Assembly: GCA_032718865.1 (NCBI GenBank)
Contig: JALUTQ010000001.1
Location: 682,001-746,000 of the forward strand
Reading direction: 5' to 3'
From: Tilletia caries
Taxonomy: Eukaryota; Basidiomycota; Exobasidiomycetes; Tilletiales; Tilletiaceae
DNA: 64,000 nucleotides
Part shown: one piece after another, positions 50,780 to 60,411 of the stretch
Position numbering within the stretch: the first letter of the stretch is position 1
How the letters are laid out: the number at the start of each line of letters is the position of its first letter
The notes under the pieces: generated by a model
Told to the model about the DNA's origin: nothing
The model's input: only the letters and a program-made list of their open reading frames with translations
Databases searched by the model: none
Position numbers and translations under genes: made by a program

Positions 50780-51728
50780 TCATGCAACCAGACCCAACTC
50801 AGCCGCCATCCGATCCGCCTGCTCAAGAGCCTGCGCCTCTGTCATACCTCGACGATGGGCAGTGCTGAGACAGTTCTGAACGACGGTAAGCAAGTGCCCG
50901 TTCTCCATCGCAGCCGCGACGCGTTCCTTGTCGTTCAGTTGCTTGTTGACTTGCGTCTCAGATTGGTGCGTGCCTTGGCGGATCGAGATGTCCACCTTGT
51001 AACGCGGAGGAAGGGCCCGCAACAGACGCACTCTCAGAGAGAGACCTGTTATCAGTCAGACGGTAGATTGGGAGATGATTAGTCGAAGTATTCGAGCTGA
51101 AAGGCCGGATGTGGATAGGAAGACCAGACGTACCAATGAGAGTGGCCATACTGCAGTGTGGAATGGTAGGTGTGAACTCCAGCTTGACACGCGGCTGTCG
51201 TCCCCCGTCCGGATCTCCTTCGTCGACAGTGATATGTGCAGAATTTACGACTGCAAGTTGTTCCAGGGAGAGAGGATGCTCGGGATCGGAGATCGACCGT
51301 ACCAGGTCTAAAGAACGAGCGCAGTAGCAAAGTGAGCCAAGCACAAGATGGCAGCGTTGACTGAAAGCGCATGTATGCTCACCGAAAACTTCCTGCGAGT
51401 CAATCTCCTCGCGGTCCTTCCCCCCCGCACGACTCGATCCATTGACACCCGCACCATCCTCCACCATCCTATCATCCTCATCATCCTCCAGATCCTCAGC
51501 ATCATCATCTTGCTGGCTCAGCCAAAGCGACGTCGACCCGGACCCAGCGAGTCCACCGACATTCTTGCCACTCCCCATCGAGGGCAGGCCGCCGTTCAGT
51601 TCGGCAGCCGCAGGGTCGCGCCACCATTGCGCGCTTCGACCGGCGGTGCTACTTTCGCCGTTGCGCGCACGGGAGGAGACGACGGTGGGGGCGTGGATGA
51701 TTGGGTTGGCGTTGTCCTTGTCAGTCAT
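50780..51728 (-). CDS. CIA2: Cia2/CIAO2 (MIP18, FAM96) cytosolic Fe-S assembly protein
   Basis: Three exons on the minus strand (51728-51383, 51307-51134, 51045-50780) give 261 residues. The first 110 residues are disordered and acidic. The MIP18/DUF59 domain then reads [20 protein letters not shown] and [17 protein letters not shown], with the conserved reactive Cys167, followed by [17 protein letters not shown]. Cia2 joins Cia1 and Met18/MMS19 in the CIA targeting complex, which inserts Fe-S clusters into DNA polymerases, helicases and other cytosolic or nuclear apo-proteins. The sequence has everything expected of an active member. The extra C-terminal 35 residues ([19 protein letters not shown]) look helical and are longer than in human CIAO2B. 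Confidence 0.95.
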
Positions 51729-52291
51729 CTTGCGTGATTATGAGATTGCGTTGTGGGAGAGCTGCGATCCAGCTGCTGACTGGAAATTCGTTCATTGTGT
51801 GCAGGTCAAGGTCTGCTCGGAGCCTTTCTGACTGCACGAAATGACACGTGACTGAGTGCGTCGCGTGTTTGGAGAACTTAACCGCCGAAATACCGAAGAG
51901 CAACATGGACCTCCCTCCCGGAACTTTGCAGCCTCTTGTTAGAGCAGTTTGCCACTCTCACTAGGGGTATTTAGCAACATGCCTTGGGAGCAGAAAAGGC
52001 ATAATTTAGACGCCCTTCATTTTAGCCATGACGCTCTCATTTCACCTTTAGCAGCGCCAAAAGGCCCAAAATCCTAGACCTTGACCTAAAATGAGTGATC
52101 ACGCAACAAAGATCATGCGATCATGCTGATCATCAAGAAGAAAAAAAGTAAATTCTTGATCTTCTCCTGCTCGACAACTTGGATTTAACCGCCGAAATAA
52201 ATTCTTCACGCCTTTTGAGTGGCGGCATGATGCTTCACCAACATGACGCCGAAATTAGGGCGCGTCAACTCTGTCCAGCCAACTCCAGACC

Positions 52292-52528
52292 TGTCAGATT
52301 TCGGTCTGAAGACTTATGCTTTTCTTGCTAGCAGATATGCGTGCAACACCTACTCAATCAGCCCTGGGTACGTTGTACTTGAGGGATAACAGTGAGTGTG
52401 GGATTGACGATGATTGTTCTACGTCTACAGGCACACGAGACAAAGGAGGGTGAAGGGAAGGCTCTGCTGATGATCATCCTCGATCAGTGGCAGGATTTCC
52501 ATGTTGGAACGCGGCACCGATTCTGACA
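52292..52528 (-). repeat. 3' LTR of the copia element
   Basis: 237 bp with TGTCAG...CTGACA ends. It is identical to the other LTR except for one T missing in a T run. Confidence 0.95.
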
Positions 52529-52537
52529 CTCCCTCCT
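52529..52537 (-). other. Polypurine tract of the copia element
   Basis: On the minus strand AGGAGGGAG lies directly before the 3' LTR, the expected site for plus-strand DNA priming. Confidence 0.75.
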
Positions 52538-52544
52538 GACGCGT

Positions 52545-54809
52545 TCAACTCTTGAACTGCACTCCCTCCCGAATAGATCCTCCTCTTCCCAGCTTGATGA
52601 TCCCACTCAAGCTTCCAAGCTTCTCCCGCGCAACTGCCTTCGTCAGCATGTCTGCAGGGTTAGAGTCCGTGTGAACCCGTCCAACGCAGACCTCCTTGCG
52701 TTCCTGCATTTGCCGAACTAGATGGTGATGCGTCTCGATGTGCTTGGTCTTAGAATGATCCGCCGGGTCGCGCGCAATCGCTTCCGCTCCCTTTGAGTCG
52801 GTAAGGATGTCCGTGGCGCGGCTGAGCTTGATGCTGAGGTCTCCCAGCACTGACCTGAGCCACTTGGCCTCCCGGGCCGCTTCCGACAATGCCACGTACT
52901 CTGCCTCGGTGGAAGACATCGCCACTGTGGCCTGGAGCCGCGAGCGCCACGAGACGGTGTTGCCGTACACCTGGAAGAAGTAGCCAGACACACTCCGTCG
53001 CGTGGAGGGGTCAGTTCCGTGATCGGAATCGGACCACCCTGCAATCGGAACTTGGCTGCCGCCCGAGTAGCTAAGACCGTAGTCACGAGTGCCGCTCAGG
53101 TAGCGAAGTATCCTCTTTGCCGCGAGGAAATGCGCCGGACCCGGGTTGCTCATGAACCGAGCGAGGTGCCCGACAGCGAAGGCGATGTCCCCTCTGGTCC
53201 CTTGTGAGCCCCACAGGAAGCTCCCAATCATGGCTGCGAAGTCATGCACTGCTGACCGACTCGCCTGGCCTGCCAGATTAGGTCCTAGATGCCGTGACGC
53301 TTCCGTCATCGGCGTTGGCACCGGATCCTCCTTCTCCATTCCATACTTGCGAAGCAGCCCGTCGATGTATGCGCCCTGGCTGAGGTGAGCCGTGCGGCGA
53401 ACGGGGTCGTAGTCAATCTTGACGCCAAGAATGAAGGAGAGATCCCCGTTGTCTGTGATCTTGTACCACGAGCCGAATTCTGCCTTGACCCTCGCGACTC
53501 CTTCCGCTCCTCGCGCAGCGATGACGATATCGTCCACATACACCGCGAGGATGACTGGTCTGCCGGCGCCGAACCGAACGAACAGGCAGGGCTCACTCTG
53601 CACCTGTGAGAACCCCACAGAGATCAGCTTGCCCTTCAAGGTGTCAAACCAAGCGCGTCCAGCTTGTTTCAGGCCATAAATGGCACGGCGGAGCAGGCAA
53701 ACGCGACCCGTTCCGTCATCGTACTCCGGTGGTTGCTGCATGTAAACCTCCTCGTGCAATTTGCCGTTCAGGTAGGCAGTCTTGATGTCGATCGATCCAA
53801 GGTGCAGCCCGAGGGCGAGCGCCACAGAAATCACCAGGCGCACTGTGACAAGCCGGGCGACCGGAGCAAATGTCTCCTTGAAGTCGATCCCTTCCCGCTG
53901 CGTAAAGCCCTGAGCCACTAAACGCGCTTTGTATCGCGCCGCATTGCCGTCGCGATCCAGCTTGAGCTTGTATACCCAGCGAGATCCAACGATGTTGTGT
54001 CCTGATCGGGGCTCAACCAATACCCATGTGCCCATCTCCGTCAGCGACGCAACCTCCTCGTCCATCGCCTGTTTCCATTGAGCCCATTCAGCAGACGGTC
54101 GGTTCTTTGCCTGCTTGAGGTTGACGGGCTCAAGAGGTGATCCGTCTGCACTAGTCCCATGAGCTGCGGCGGTGCAAGCCCAATGCAAAGCCATACCGAG
54201 CACGGACATGGCGGACCTTGCGTGAACCAGCTGAGTTACCGCCAGCCGCTCGTCGTATGCCGCCTCGTCTCGATCGAATGTCTCCGAGAGTCCATGCGCC
54301 ATGCGTGCCCCTGCACGGATGCGCGAGCTCCGGCGGAGCTGCTGCGATGGTGGAGGCGTGGATGCGCGCGGAGGTCCTTGTTCCTGTTCATCGAGCAGGG
54401 CACCAAGGTCATCGAGGTTCATGATCGTTGACGGCGTTGCCGAGTCTCCATCCCATACGCGCTCCAATTGGCGAATGCGCGTGGCGAGGTCGATCTCGGA
54501 CTGTGGTCCGCCCGGATCCGTCGCAAACGGTTCCCAGAGCGGAAGGATCCCATCTGCCGCATTGGGGGCGGGCGCGACTGGGGTCGAGCTCATAGACGTA
54601 CTCTTCGATTTCCGGTCGTGGGAGCACAGAACTGGGAGGTTCGAGGGTTTGAGTCTCGCCCGCCAACTTATACTCCTGCAGCTGCAAGTCCTCATCGCTG
54701 GGGGTTCCAGTAGGTAGCACGGCATCTGATGGCTGCGACGATGGTACTTGCCGTTTACCGCGTTGACGCTGTTTTGGAGGTATGAGCTGCATCTCCACAT
54801 GATCGTCAT
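52545..54809 (-). CDS. Copia pol, second frame: reverse transcriptase and RNase H
   Basis: An open frame of 754 codons that covers the 3' half of pol. The RT core has SRWVYKLKLDRDGN, ARLVAQGFTQREGIDF, ETFAPVARL, KTAYLNGKL and the catalytic YVDD in the string LAVYVDDIVIAARG. The RNase H part has GWSDSDHGTDPSTRRS and SSTEAEYVALSEAAREAKWL and ends with HTDSNPADMLTK. These give copy-DNA synthesis and template removal in the virus-like particle. The frame is +1 relative to the protease/integrase frame, and the two overlap at 54409-54809. The first 70 codons of this frame are unlikely to be translated as written. The RT core has no internal break. Confidence 0.9.
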   Translation of the reverse strand: MTIMWRCSSYLQNSVNAVNGKYHRRSHQMPCYLLEPPAMRTCSCRSISWRARLKPSNLPVLCSHDRKSKSTSMSSTPVAPAPNAADGILPLWEPFATDPGGPQSEIDLATRIRQLERVWDGDSATPSTIMNLDDLGALLDEQEQGPPRASTPPPSQQLRRSSRIRAGARMAHGLSETFDRDEAAYDERLAVTQLVHARSAMSVLGMALHWACTAAAHGTSADGSPLEPVNLKQAKNRPSAEWAQWKQAMDEEVASLTEMGTWVLVEPRSGHNIVGSRWVYKLKLDRDGNAARYKARLVAQGFTQREGIDFKETFAPVARLVTVRLVISVALALGLHLGSIDIKTAYLNGKLHEEVYMQQPPEYDDGTGRVCLLRRAIYGLKQAGRAWFDTLKGKLISVGFSQVQSEPCLFVRFGAGRPVILAVYVDDIVIAARGAEGVARVKAEFGSWYKITDNGDLSFILGVKIDYDPVRRTAHLSQGAYIDGLLRKYGMEKEDPVPTPMTEASRHLGPNLAGQASRSAVHDFAAMIGSFLWGSQGTRGDIAFAVGHLARFMSNPGPAHFLAAKRILRYLSGTRDYGLSYSGGSQVPIAGWSDSDHGTDPSTRRSVSGYFFQVYGNTVSWRSRLQATVAMSSTEAEYVALSEAAREAKWLRSVLGDLSIKLSRATDILTDSKGAEAIARDPADHSKTKHIETHHHLVRQMQERKEVCVGRVHTDSNPADMLTKAVAREKLGSLSGIIKLGRGGSIREGVQFKS

Positions 54810-56556
54810 TGCGCGGCTGTACTGGCTTGGGTTCTTCTAGCGCCAATGACTGATCATACGTCCGGCTCTCATCAAATACAACCGAGCGTGACCATCGAAG
54901 CGAGTTGCTTGGAGATGCTGGGCAAAAGATCAACCAAGCGCGCCGCTCTTCACCTACTCCTGAGAAGATCCCGCGAAGGCCCCGCGCCGAAAGCTTCCCT
55001 TCCTGGCGCTGCTCTGGATAATTGAGCGTCCAGCAGAGGCACCCGAAAGTCCGAAGTGCCGTGATGTCGACGGGCTTGCCGGACCAGAGCGCCTGTGGGA
55101 TTCGACCTTCTAGACTGGTGCTGGGGGTGCGATTGATCACGTACGCCGCGTACTGGACTGCATAAGGCCAGAACCCGAAAGGGAGGCGTGCACCACGGAG
55201 CATTGCACGCATCCGTTCCTCGAGGAGACCGTTGCGCCTCTCCGCCACCCCATTCTGCGACGAGGAGTACGGATCCGTCCACGTCCACGTCGTGCCACGC
55301 TCCTTTGCCCATGCTTGAAGCTCATCCGACACGAACTCCTTCCCGTTGTCGGTCTTTATGGTCACGACGGGCTGGCTGATGGTAACCTCGACTTGCTGTG
55401 CCCAGGCGTCGAGGGTTGCCGTGAGAGTCTCGGCAGAACGGTCCGGTAGGTAGAATGCCCAAGTCTTGCGCGTACAGTCATCGACGAGCGTCAGGATCCA
55501 TGCAAAGCTGGGGTGGCCGGTGAACGGGCCCATGTAGTCGCAATGCACGAGCTTGCCCGGTGTATCGGCTCTGGACGGTGCACGATCTGGGTACGGCGCA
55601 TGCTTCTGGTTTGCCGTTACGCACACGTCGCAGACTCGTCCGCACTTGAGGTGACTACCGATGCTCGCCATGGTCGGTGCATCCTTGCCGACCAGGAGGC
55701 CGAGCTCCACCCACTTCCTCAGCTTAGCCCATCCTGCATGACCAGTCCGCCTATGCCAAAGCTCCGCCCTTGGGTCCATAGTTGCCTGATCAGGCACACC
55801 GTCTCCTGACTGCTGCGAAACACTTGCCGTGTTCGCATGTACCTCCTCTGAACCTTGGAAGTGGTCAGGCTGGATGAGGAAGTACGCTGCTCGCGTGGAA
55901 GGATCGATCTGCGCCTGGATGACGAGACCGGACGGCGAGACAAGCACGGTGCTGTTGCGGAGGATGATGGTGATGAACCCTTGGCGTGCGAGCTGGTGGG
56001 TGGACAACAGGTTGGCGTCGAGGCTGGGGACGAGCAGAACGTTGTTCAGAAGAGCGACGCAGTGCTGAGCTCGATCCTGGCCTCGGAGGACGGCGGACAC
56101 GTCTGCTACATGCGTAGCTGGAACGCTCTTTCCATCCGCAACCCGCACCATGACCCCAGCGGCGGACCTCTTAGTGCCACGCATGAATGACGCCGAAGCA
56201 GTCATATGGTGCGTTGCGCCACTGTCGAGAATCCACCGCTCTTCCACCGTGCACTCCCTCTCTTGAATGCTGTGCTGCTGTGCTTGGAGCACGGCGCCTG
56301 CAACAAACAGAGCGGAGTCATTATCGTGACAAGCAACGGGTGGATGAGGTGGACTCACCCCGATAGTAGCGCGGCCCTGTCCGGTTTCCCGGCCAACGTG
56401 CTCTGCGTTGCTGGAGCCAGCAGCGAGGGACGCGCTAGCGTTGCAGTACCCGGGGTGACGCAGATGGCATGAGAGCAGCCCATCACACTTGCACGTCACG
56501 CCGCCTTTTTGTAATATATCTGGTGGCAATGTTGGATGACTCTGAGAGATATCCAT
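54409..56556 (-). CDS. Copia pol, first frame: protease and integrase
   Basis: An open frame of about 715 codons. The aspartic protease has WILDSGATHHM. A GAG-pre-integrase zinc region follows (LWHRRTGHAGWAKLRKWV, with later CDVC). The integrase core carries DYMGPF, TDNGKEF and the downstream Glu in NGVAERRNGLLEER, a DDE triad. The frame continues into the linker and stops at 54409 before RT, which is read in another frame. It is +1 to gag, but a TAG 18 bases before the first ATG (56556) closes it, so gag and pol frames do not overlap. How pol is expressed is therefore unclear. Confidence 0.85.
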   Translation of the reverse strand: MDISQSHPTLPPDILQKGGVTCKCDGLLSCHLRHPGYCNASASLAAGSSNAEHVGRETGQGRATIGVSPPHPPVACHDNDSALFVAGAVLQAQQHSIQERECTVEERWILDSGATHHMTASASFMRGTKRSAAGVMVRVADGKSVPATHVADVSAVLRGQDRAQHCVALLNNVLLVPSLDANLLSTHQLARQGFITIILRNSTVLVSPSGLVIQAQIDPSTRAAYFLIQPDHFQGSEEVHANTASVSQQSGDGVPDQATMDPRAELWHRRTGHAGWAKLRKWVELGLLVGKDAPTMASIGSHLKCGRVCDVCVTANQKHAPYPDRAPSRADTPGKLVHCDYMGPFTGHPSFAWILTLVDDCTRKTWAFYLPDRSAETLTATLDAWAQQVEVTISQPVVTIKTDNGKEFVSDELQAWAKERGTTWTWTDPYSSSQNGVAERRNGLLEERMRAMLRGARLPFGFWPYAVQYAAYVINRTPSTSLEGRIPQALWSGKPVDITALRTFGCLCWTLNYPEQRQEGKLSARGLRGIFSGVGEERRAWLIFCPASPSNSLRWSRSVVFDESRTYDQSLALEEPKPVQPRNDDHVEMQLIPPKQRQRGKRQVPSSQPSDAVLPTGTPSDEDLQLQEYKLAGETQTLEPPSSVLPRPEIEEYVYELDPSRARPQCGRWDPSALGTVCDGSGRTTVRDRPRHAHSPIGARMGWRLGNAVNDHEPR

Positions 56557-56623
56557 CACTGCCGCGAATTCCTATTCCAGATTGCCCGAGAGAACTTGTC
56601 CAACCCTAGCCTCAACTTTACTC

Positions 56624-58213
56624 TCACTCCCATAGTTTTTGGGGAAATAGCTGCGCGAGGCGAGCGTCAACCTCCTCCATGACGTCCTCGCCGGAAGCAG
56701 TATGAGCGGCCGGCTTGGCATCTTTGTCGTACTTGGAGCCGGGCCCGGCGCCGTCGAGAAGACGTGCGCGCATGCGGCATCGCGCTTCGCGGTGCCCGGG
56801 GTTTAGGCAGAAGTTGCATTCCCCCGCAAACCAATCGGCCTCCTGTGGGTGACCGGATGGGGGGCCGAGTCGAGTACCGAATCCAGGGCGTGAACCGGGA
56901 CGGAACTTGCTGTTGAAACGGGCAACGAAAGCGTGTGCTTCTTCCTCGGTGAGATGCTCGAGCTGGAGAGTGGTCGGGGTTTCCTTATCCACATCCACAG
57001 CAGCTTGACGCGCTCCGAATCGGGGAAGGACCTGAGGAGGCGCGGTCATGACGCCCAAGGTGCGCTTCTCCTCCATCGTCATCATGAAGTTGACCGTCTC
57101 GTTGAGCGTGAGCGCTCGTCCAGAGGTGAACTGCGAAGTGTAGAGAGCCTCCTTCAGGCCGAAGAACGCCGGGGTGAGCCCCTTGAGAAAGGCCTCGACC
57201 TTCTCGGGCTCGTTGAGCGTGTCGTCGATGTTGCCGAGCTGCGCGAAGAGAGTCCGGTGCCGCTCGGCGTACTCCTGGATGCCTTCGGCCGACTTCTGAA
57301 CCGTGGCGAGCATCTTCTGTCGAAGGAGACTGCGACGCGACACGCTGTCCCGATTGACATCGGCCTTGAGCTGCGCGAAGATGACGGTGCCACGAGTCTC
57401 CCCTTGCTTGCGGAGGACGGTGATTGTCGTCTTCTTGTAGTAGTTGTCGACCGTGAGGCCGAGCAGACCTCCGAGCTCGTCGTCAAGGCGACGATCGTAA
57501 CCAAGGCTGCAGTTGTTGAAGACCATCGCGCGTGCCTTGGGGTTGGAGCTGAGGTAACTCCAGAGGTCGTCCGACCATGCCTCGTAGGTGTCCTCGGCCA
57601 GCTGTGTGATGCGCTGGAGGCCGGAGAGACTGATGAGCCGATCTTCCTTGTCGCTGCCCGCGCCGAACTTGCGTGGGGGTGGCGAAGCTGTGGCCGCGAA
57701 CTTGAGAGACTGCTCGTCGACCATGGCCTTAACGAGGCGGAAGAGCTCCGCTCGGTTGACGCCCGGGTTGTCGCGACGGACGATCTCGTAGGCTGCGCGC
57801 CAAAGAGCGTCGTTCTCGACCTTGCGGCCGCCACGAGCAGCCTGTTCCTCGAAGTCTTCCTCGAGGATGCGCATCCGGTCGCTGTCGGGAACACCGGGGT
57901 CGATGAGCCGCTGCGACAGGCTCTGATCGGCAAAGCTGTCCTCGGCAATCGGCTGCAGTACCGACGTGAGGTGCGGCGGCAGCACGCGGGCAATCGGTGC
58001 CGGAAGCTGTCGGCCGGCAACAAACTCCGTGCTCGACTCGACCTGGTCGCGACGGAGGGTGTCCGGGCTCGGTGCGCGCTGGTCGCGGCTACGCTCGACG
58101 GTCGAGATCCTCGACGCCAATCCCGCAATGCGCGCGTCGGCAGCGGCCTGCGTCTCTTGGAGACCGTCGACCTTGAGCTCCATGCGTTCGAGCATTAACG
58201 CCAGATCGGACAT
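56624..58213 (-). CDS. Copia gag (capsid/nucleocapsid)
   Basis: An open frame of 529 codons directly downstream of the 5' LTR and leader. The N-terminus has a predicted coiled-coil heptad pattern (LMLERMELKVDGLQETQAA). The middle is the helical capsid-like region of copia gag. Near the C-terminus is a CCHC zinc knuckle, CNFCLNPGHREARC (C-x2-C-x4-H-x4-C), for RNA binding. No frameshift or stop occurs inside. The long plus-strand frame at 56933-58198 is its antisense shadow. Confidence 0.9.
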   Translation of the reverse strand: MSDLALMLERMELKVDGLQETQAAADARIAGLASRISTVERSRDQRAPSPDTLRRDQVESSTEFVAGRQLPAPIARVLPPHLTSVLQPIAEDSFADQSLSQRLIDPGVPDSDRMRILEEDFEEQAARGGRKVENDALWRAAYEIVRRDNPGVNRAELFRLVKAMVDEQSLKFAATASPPPRKFGAGSDKEDRLISLSGLQRITQLAEDTYEAWSDDLWSYLSSNPKARAMVFNNCSLGYDRRLDDELGGLLGLTVDNYYKKTTITVLRKQGETRGTVIFAQLKADVNRDSVSRRSLLRQKMLATVQKSAEGIQEYAERHRTLFAQLGNIDDTLNEPEKVEAFLKGLTPAFFGLKEALYTSQFTSGRALTLNETVNFMMTMEEKRTLGVMTAPPQVLPRFGARQAAVDVDKETPTTLQLEHLTEEEAHAFVARFNSKFRPGSRPGFGTRLGPPSGHPQEADWFAGECNFCLNPGHREARCRMRARLLDGAGPGSKYDKDAKPAAHTASGEDVMEEVDARLAQLFPQKLWE

Positions 58214-58331
58214 CGTCGGCTGGGTCGAGGCGCGCGTGGGGGGGAGCCGGACGCGGCGTCGCCGGCAGGGGGTTGTCCCTCGGTGGTTTGCTTGGGAGGC
58301 ATGTTGAGGATCTGTGGTGAGTGCACGGAAG

Positions 58332-58343
58332 GCGGAGCTACCA
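58332..58343 (-). other. Primer-binding site for initiator tRNA-Met
   Basis: Read on the minus strand, TGGTAGCTCCGC begins immediately after the 5' LTR. TGGTAGC is complementary to the 3' end of tRNA-iMet, the usual Ty1/copia primer. Confidence 0.8.
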
Positions 58344-58581
58344 TGTCAGATTTCGGTCTGAAGACTTATGCTTTTTCTTGCTAGCAGATATGCGTGCAAC
58401 ACCTACTCAATCAGCCCTGGGTACGTTGTACTTGAGGGATAACAGTGAGTGTGGGATTGACGATGATTGTTCTACGTCTACAGGCACACGAGACAAAGGA
58501 GGGTGAAGGGAAGGCTCTGCTGATGATCATCCTCGATCAGTGGCAGGATTTCCATGTTGGAACGCGGCACCGATTCTGACA
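58344..58581 (-). repeat. 5' LTR of the copia element
   Basis: 238 bp, the same as the other LTR apart from one extra T. It should hold the element promoter. Confidence 0.95.
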
Positions 58582-58638
58582 AGACCCGCGTCCAGATTAG
58601 CGTCTTATTATGCCCTGCGTCTTGTTGCTAAACACCCC

Positions 58639-58994
58639 TACTCCGCTGCGATGAGACGTTGTAACTTGTGAGAGAAGGGCAATTGAACTGATCGATTGAT
58701 GGAAACTGAAGTCTCAGAGTCATGATGAAAGGAAGAGCACGAGCGTGACCTTTGTGTGCCGATGAGTGCGGACACTCAGAACGCCTGCAGAGTAGTCCGT
58801 AGTCCGGTCCTCAAGAGCGAGGCTGGCCGCCCGCCCATCCGTCGGATGGCAGCCGCGAGCGCGAGGCCGAAGGACCACAACCCGCTGGCGGGCGGCGTGT
58901 CGGACGAAAGGAGGGCACAGGTCGAAAGACGCGAGGGGTGAGAGCAGGGGAAAGCAGTAGAGCAGGAGAAACCGAAGAACGGAGGAAGCGTGCC
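58639..58994. other. Non-coding flank between the MITE and the recombinase gene
   Basis: About 355 bp downstream of the tyrosine-recombinase stop. It should include the end of the DIRS/Ngaro-type element, but I could not identify its terminal repeats. Confidence 0.35.
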
Positions 58995-60403
58995 TTAGGT
59001 GGAGGCCGGGATGGCACGGCGAAGAGCAGAAAGGTCGAGGTCGGAACAGACCTCGGCGTGTTGAACGTGAATGTCTTGGATGTATCGGAGGGCGGCATCG
59101 GAGGCCCATCCACCAAGGTGCTTGATGGACTCGATGGAGAGCCCGTTGGAGTGGAGGAGAGTGGCTCCTCCAATACGGAAAGAGTGGCCGGTGATGTGCT
59201 CGGCATTATCGGCAGCCAGCCATCGATTGATGGTCTTCATGAAGAAGGACGCACCAAGCTCGCGCGGTTGGCCATGCTTGTCGATGTATGCAAAGACTCC
59301 GCAGCTGGAAGGGACAGGACTTTGCTAAAGATGGTGTTGGAGGGCTGCGACAGGGCACATCCGTGGGTCCTGTGACTGAGTAGAGACGACCCGATTGAAA
59401 CCGGTATTCCCGTGTGTCTTGTCCTCCGGTAGGTACAGAATGACCGATTTGATCTGTCCTTGCTCACCCGTAGCCATACGGATATCCGACCGGCGGGGGC
59501 GCGAATCGTGAGGCCGACTCACAACGTCAACAGTGAGTTCTCCGTGTCTGGCCATCGACCAGAGGGAGAAGAGGGCGCAGGTGTATACCGCAGTATGTGC
59601 GCGATCGGCAACGTCCATGTGGCGTTGCATGGCCTCGAAATCGGCCATACGAACCGGGCGACGAAGGTCGAGGGGAGGAAGCGCGAGATTGGCCAGGGCC
59701 TGTCGGAGCGTGCGGGCTTCGACCCGGTCTAGCGCCCAAGGCAAAGCGTGAACCGCATGCCACGCCTGCAGACCCGACACCATCTTGGACAAGGTGTTGG
59801 CCGCGTAGAAGGGGGCTGCGGACGAAAAGTAGAGGAGGACGATCGTTGGGGGGATGGGGAAGCGCATGTGTTGCGGAATGTCCAAGTCGTCGGCCCAGCG
59901 GAGGAAGGCCACGACGTGCCCACCGTAGCTCTTGCGGGTGTCCAGCTTGACGCGGTGTGATCGGAACTGACGCAGCTGCTTGATCGTGTGTGGGGGAAGA
60001 GAGCCGTGTATAGCGGAGACGAGATGCTCAGCCGGGGAGAGCTCAACCAGGACGTGTTCTCGATCGAGGTCGTCGGCCGTCTTGCCGGAGAGGTGGCAAG
60101 TCGGAGTGTTGTCTGCCGACAGAGAGCTCCAGACCTCCGCAGGAGTGAGCGCAGAACCAGAAGAGGTGTCGGCCACGGATAGGGACCCGATGATCGTCAG
60201 CGCGTGCTGTCGGCTCTGAGCAGCCTGGTCGGTAAGCTCGTGGCGTTGCGGAGCTGGAAACAAAGCAGAGGGGGTGCGAAAGTTGTGGTGGCGTTGTGAC
60301 CTGTTGTGGGCCACGGGAACTCTGCTTTCTTCAGCCTGGGTTTGAGTCTGTGTAGGAGAGAGAAACGACGGGTGCGATTGCGAAGCTGAGTGTGTGCGTG
60401 AAG

Positions 60404-60411
60404 GACTGGGG
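60404..60411. repeat. Target-site duplication, left
   Basis: GACTGGGG directly left of the inverted-repeat element; it is repeated at 61202-61209. Confidence 0.85.

Larger units (their letters stand above)
52292..58581 (-). mobile_element. Complete Ty1/copia LTR retrotransposon
   Basis: A 6290-bp element on the minus strand. Direct LTRs (52292-52528 and 58344-58581) start TGTCAG and end CTGACA and differ only by one T. The 5-bp target duplication AGACC occurs at 52287-52291 and 58582-58586. A primer site complementary to initiator tRNA-Met and a polypurine tract are in place. Gag lies before pol, and domain order is protease, integrase, reverse transcriptase, RNase H, which is diagnostic of copia. 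The near-identity of the LTRs suggests a recent insertion. Confidence 0.95.
51964..58638. mobile_element. About 380-bp inverted-repeat element (Tc1/mariner-type ends), split by the copia element
   Basis: The left end GGGGTATTTAGCAAC (51964-51978) and right end GTTGCTAAACACCCC (58624-58638) are inverted copies with one mismatch. Homology extends inward for about 45 bp (GGCATAAT and AGACGC blocks on both sides). TA lies just outside each end (51962-51963 and 58639-58640), as for Tc1/mariner targets. Without the 6290-bp copia element and one 5-bp duplicate, the element would be about 380 bp with no coding capacity, i.e. a MITE. The class is inferred from the TA alone. Confidence 0.6.

Noticed and set aside
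51878..52199. Repeated word AACCGCCGAAAT (51881 and 52188) as a long terminal repeat
   Set aside because: Only 12-14 bases match and one copy lies outside the MITE; too short to define an element.
56933..58198. 421-codon open frame on the plus strand
   Set aside because: It is exactly antisense to copia gag and mirrors its codon pattern; no motif.
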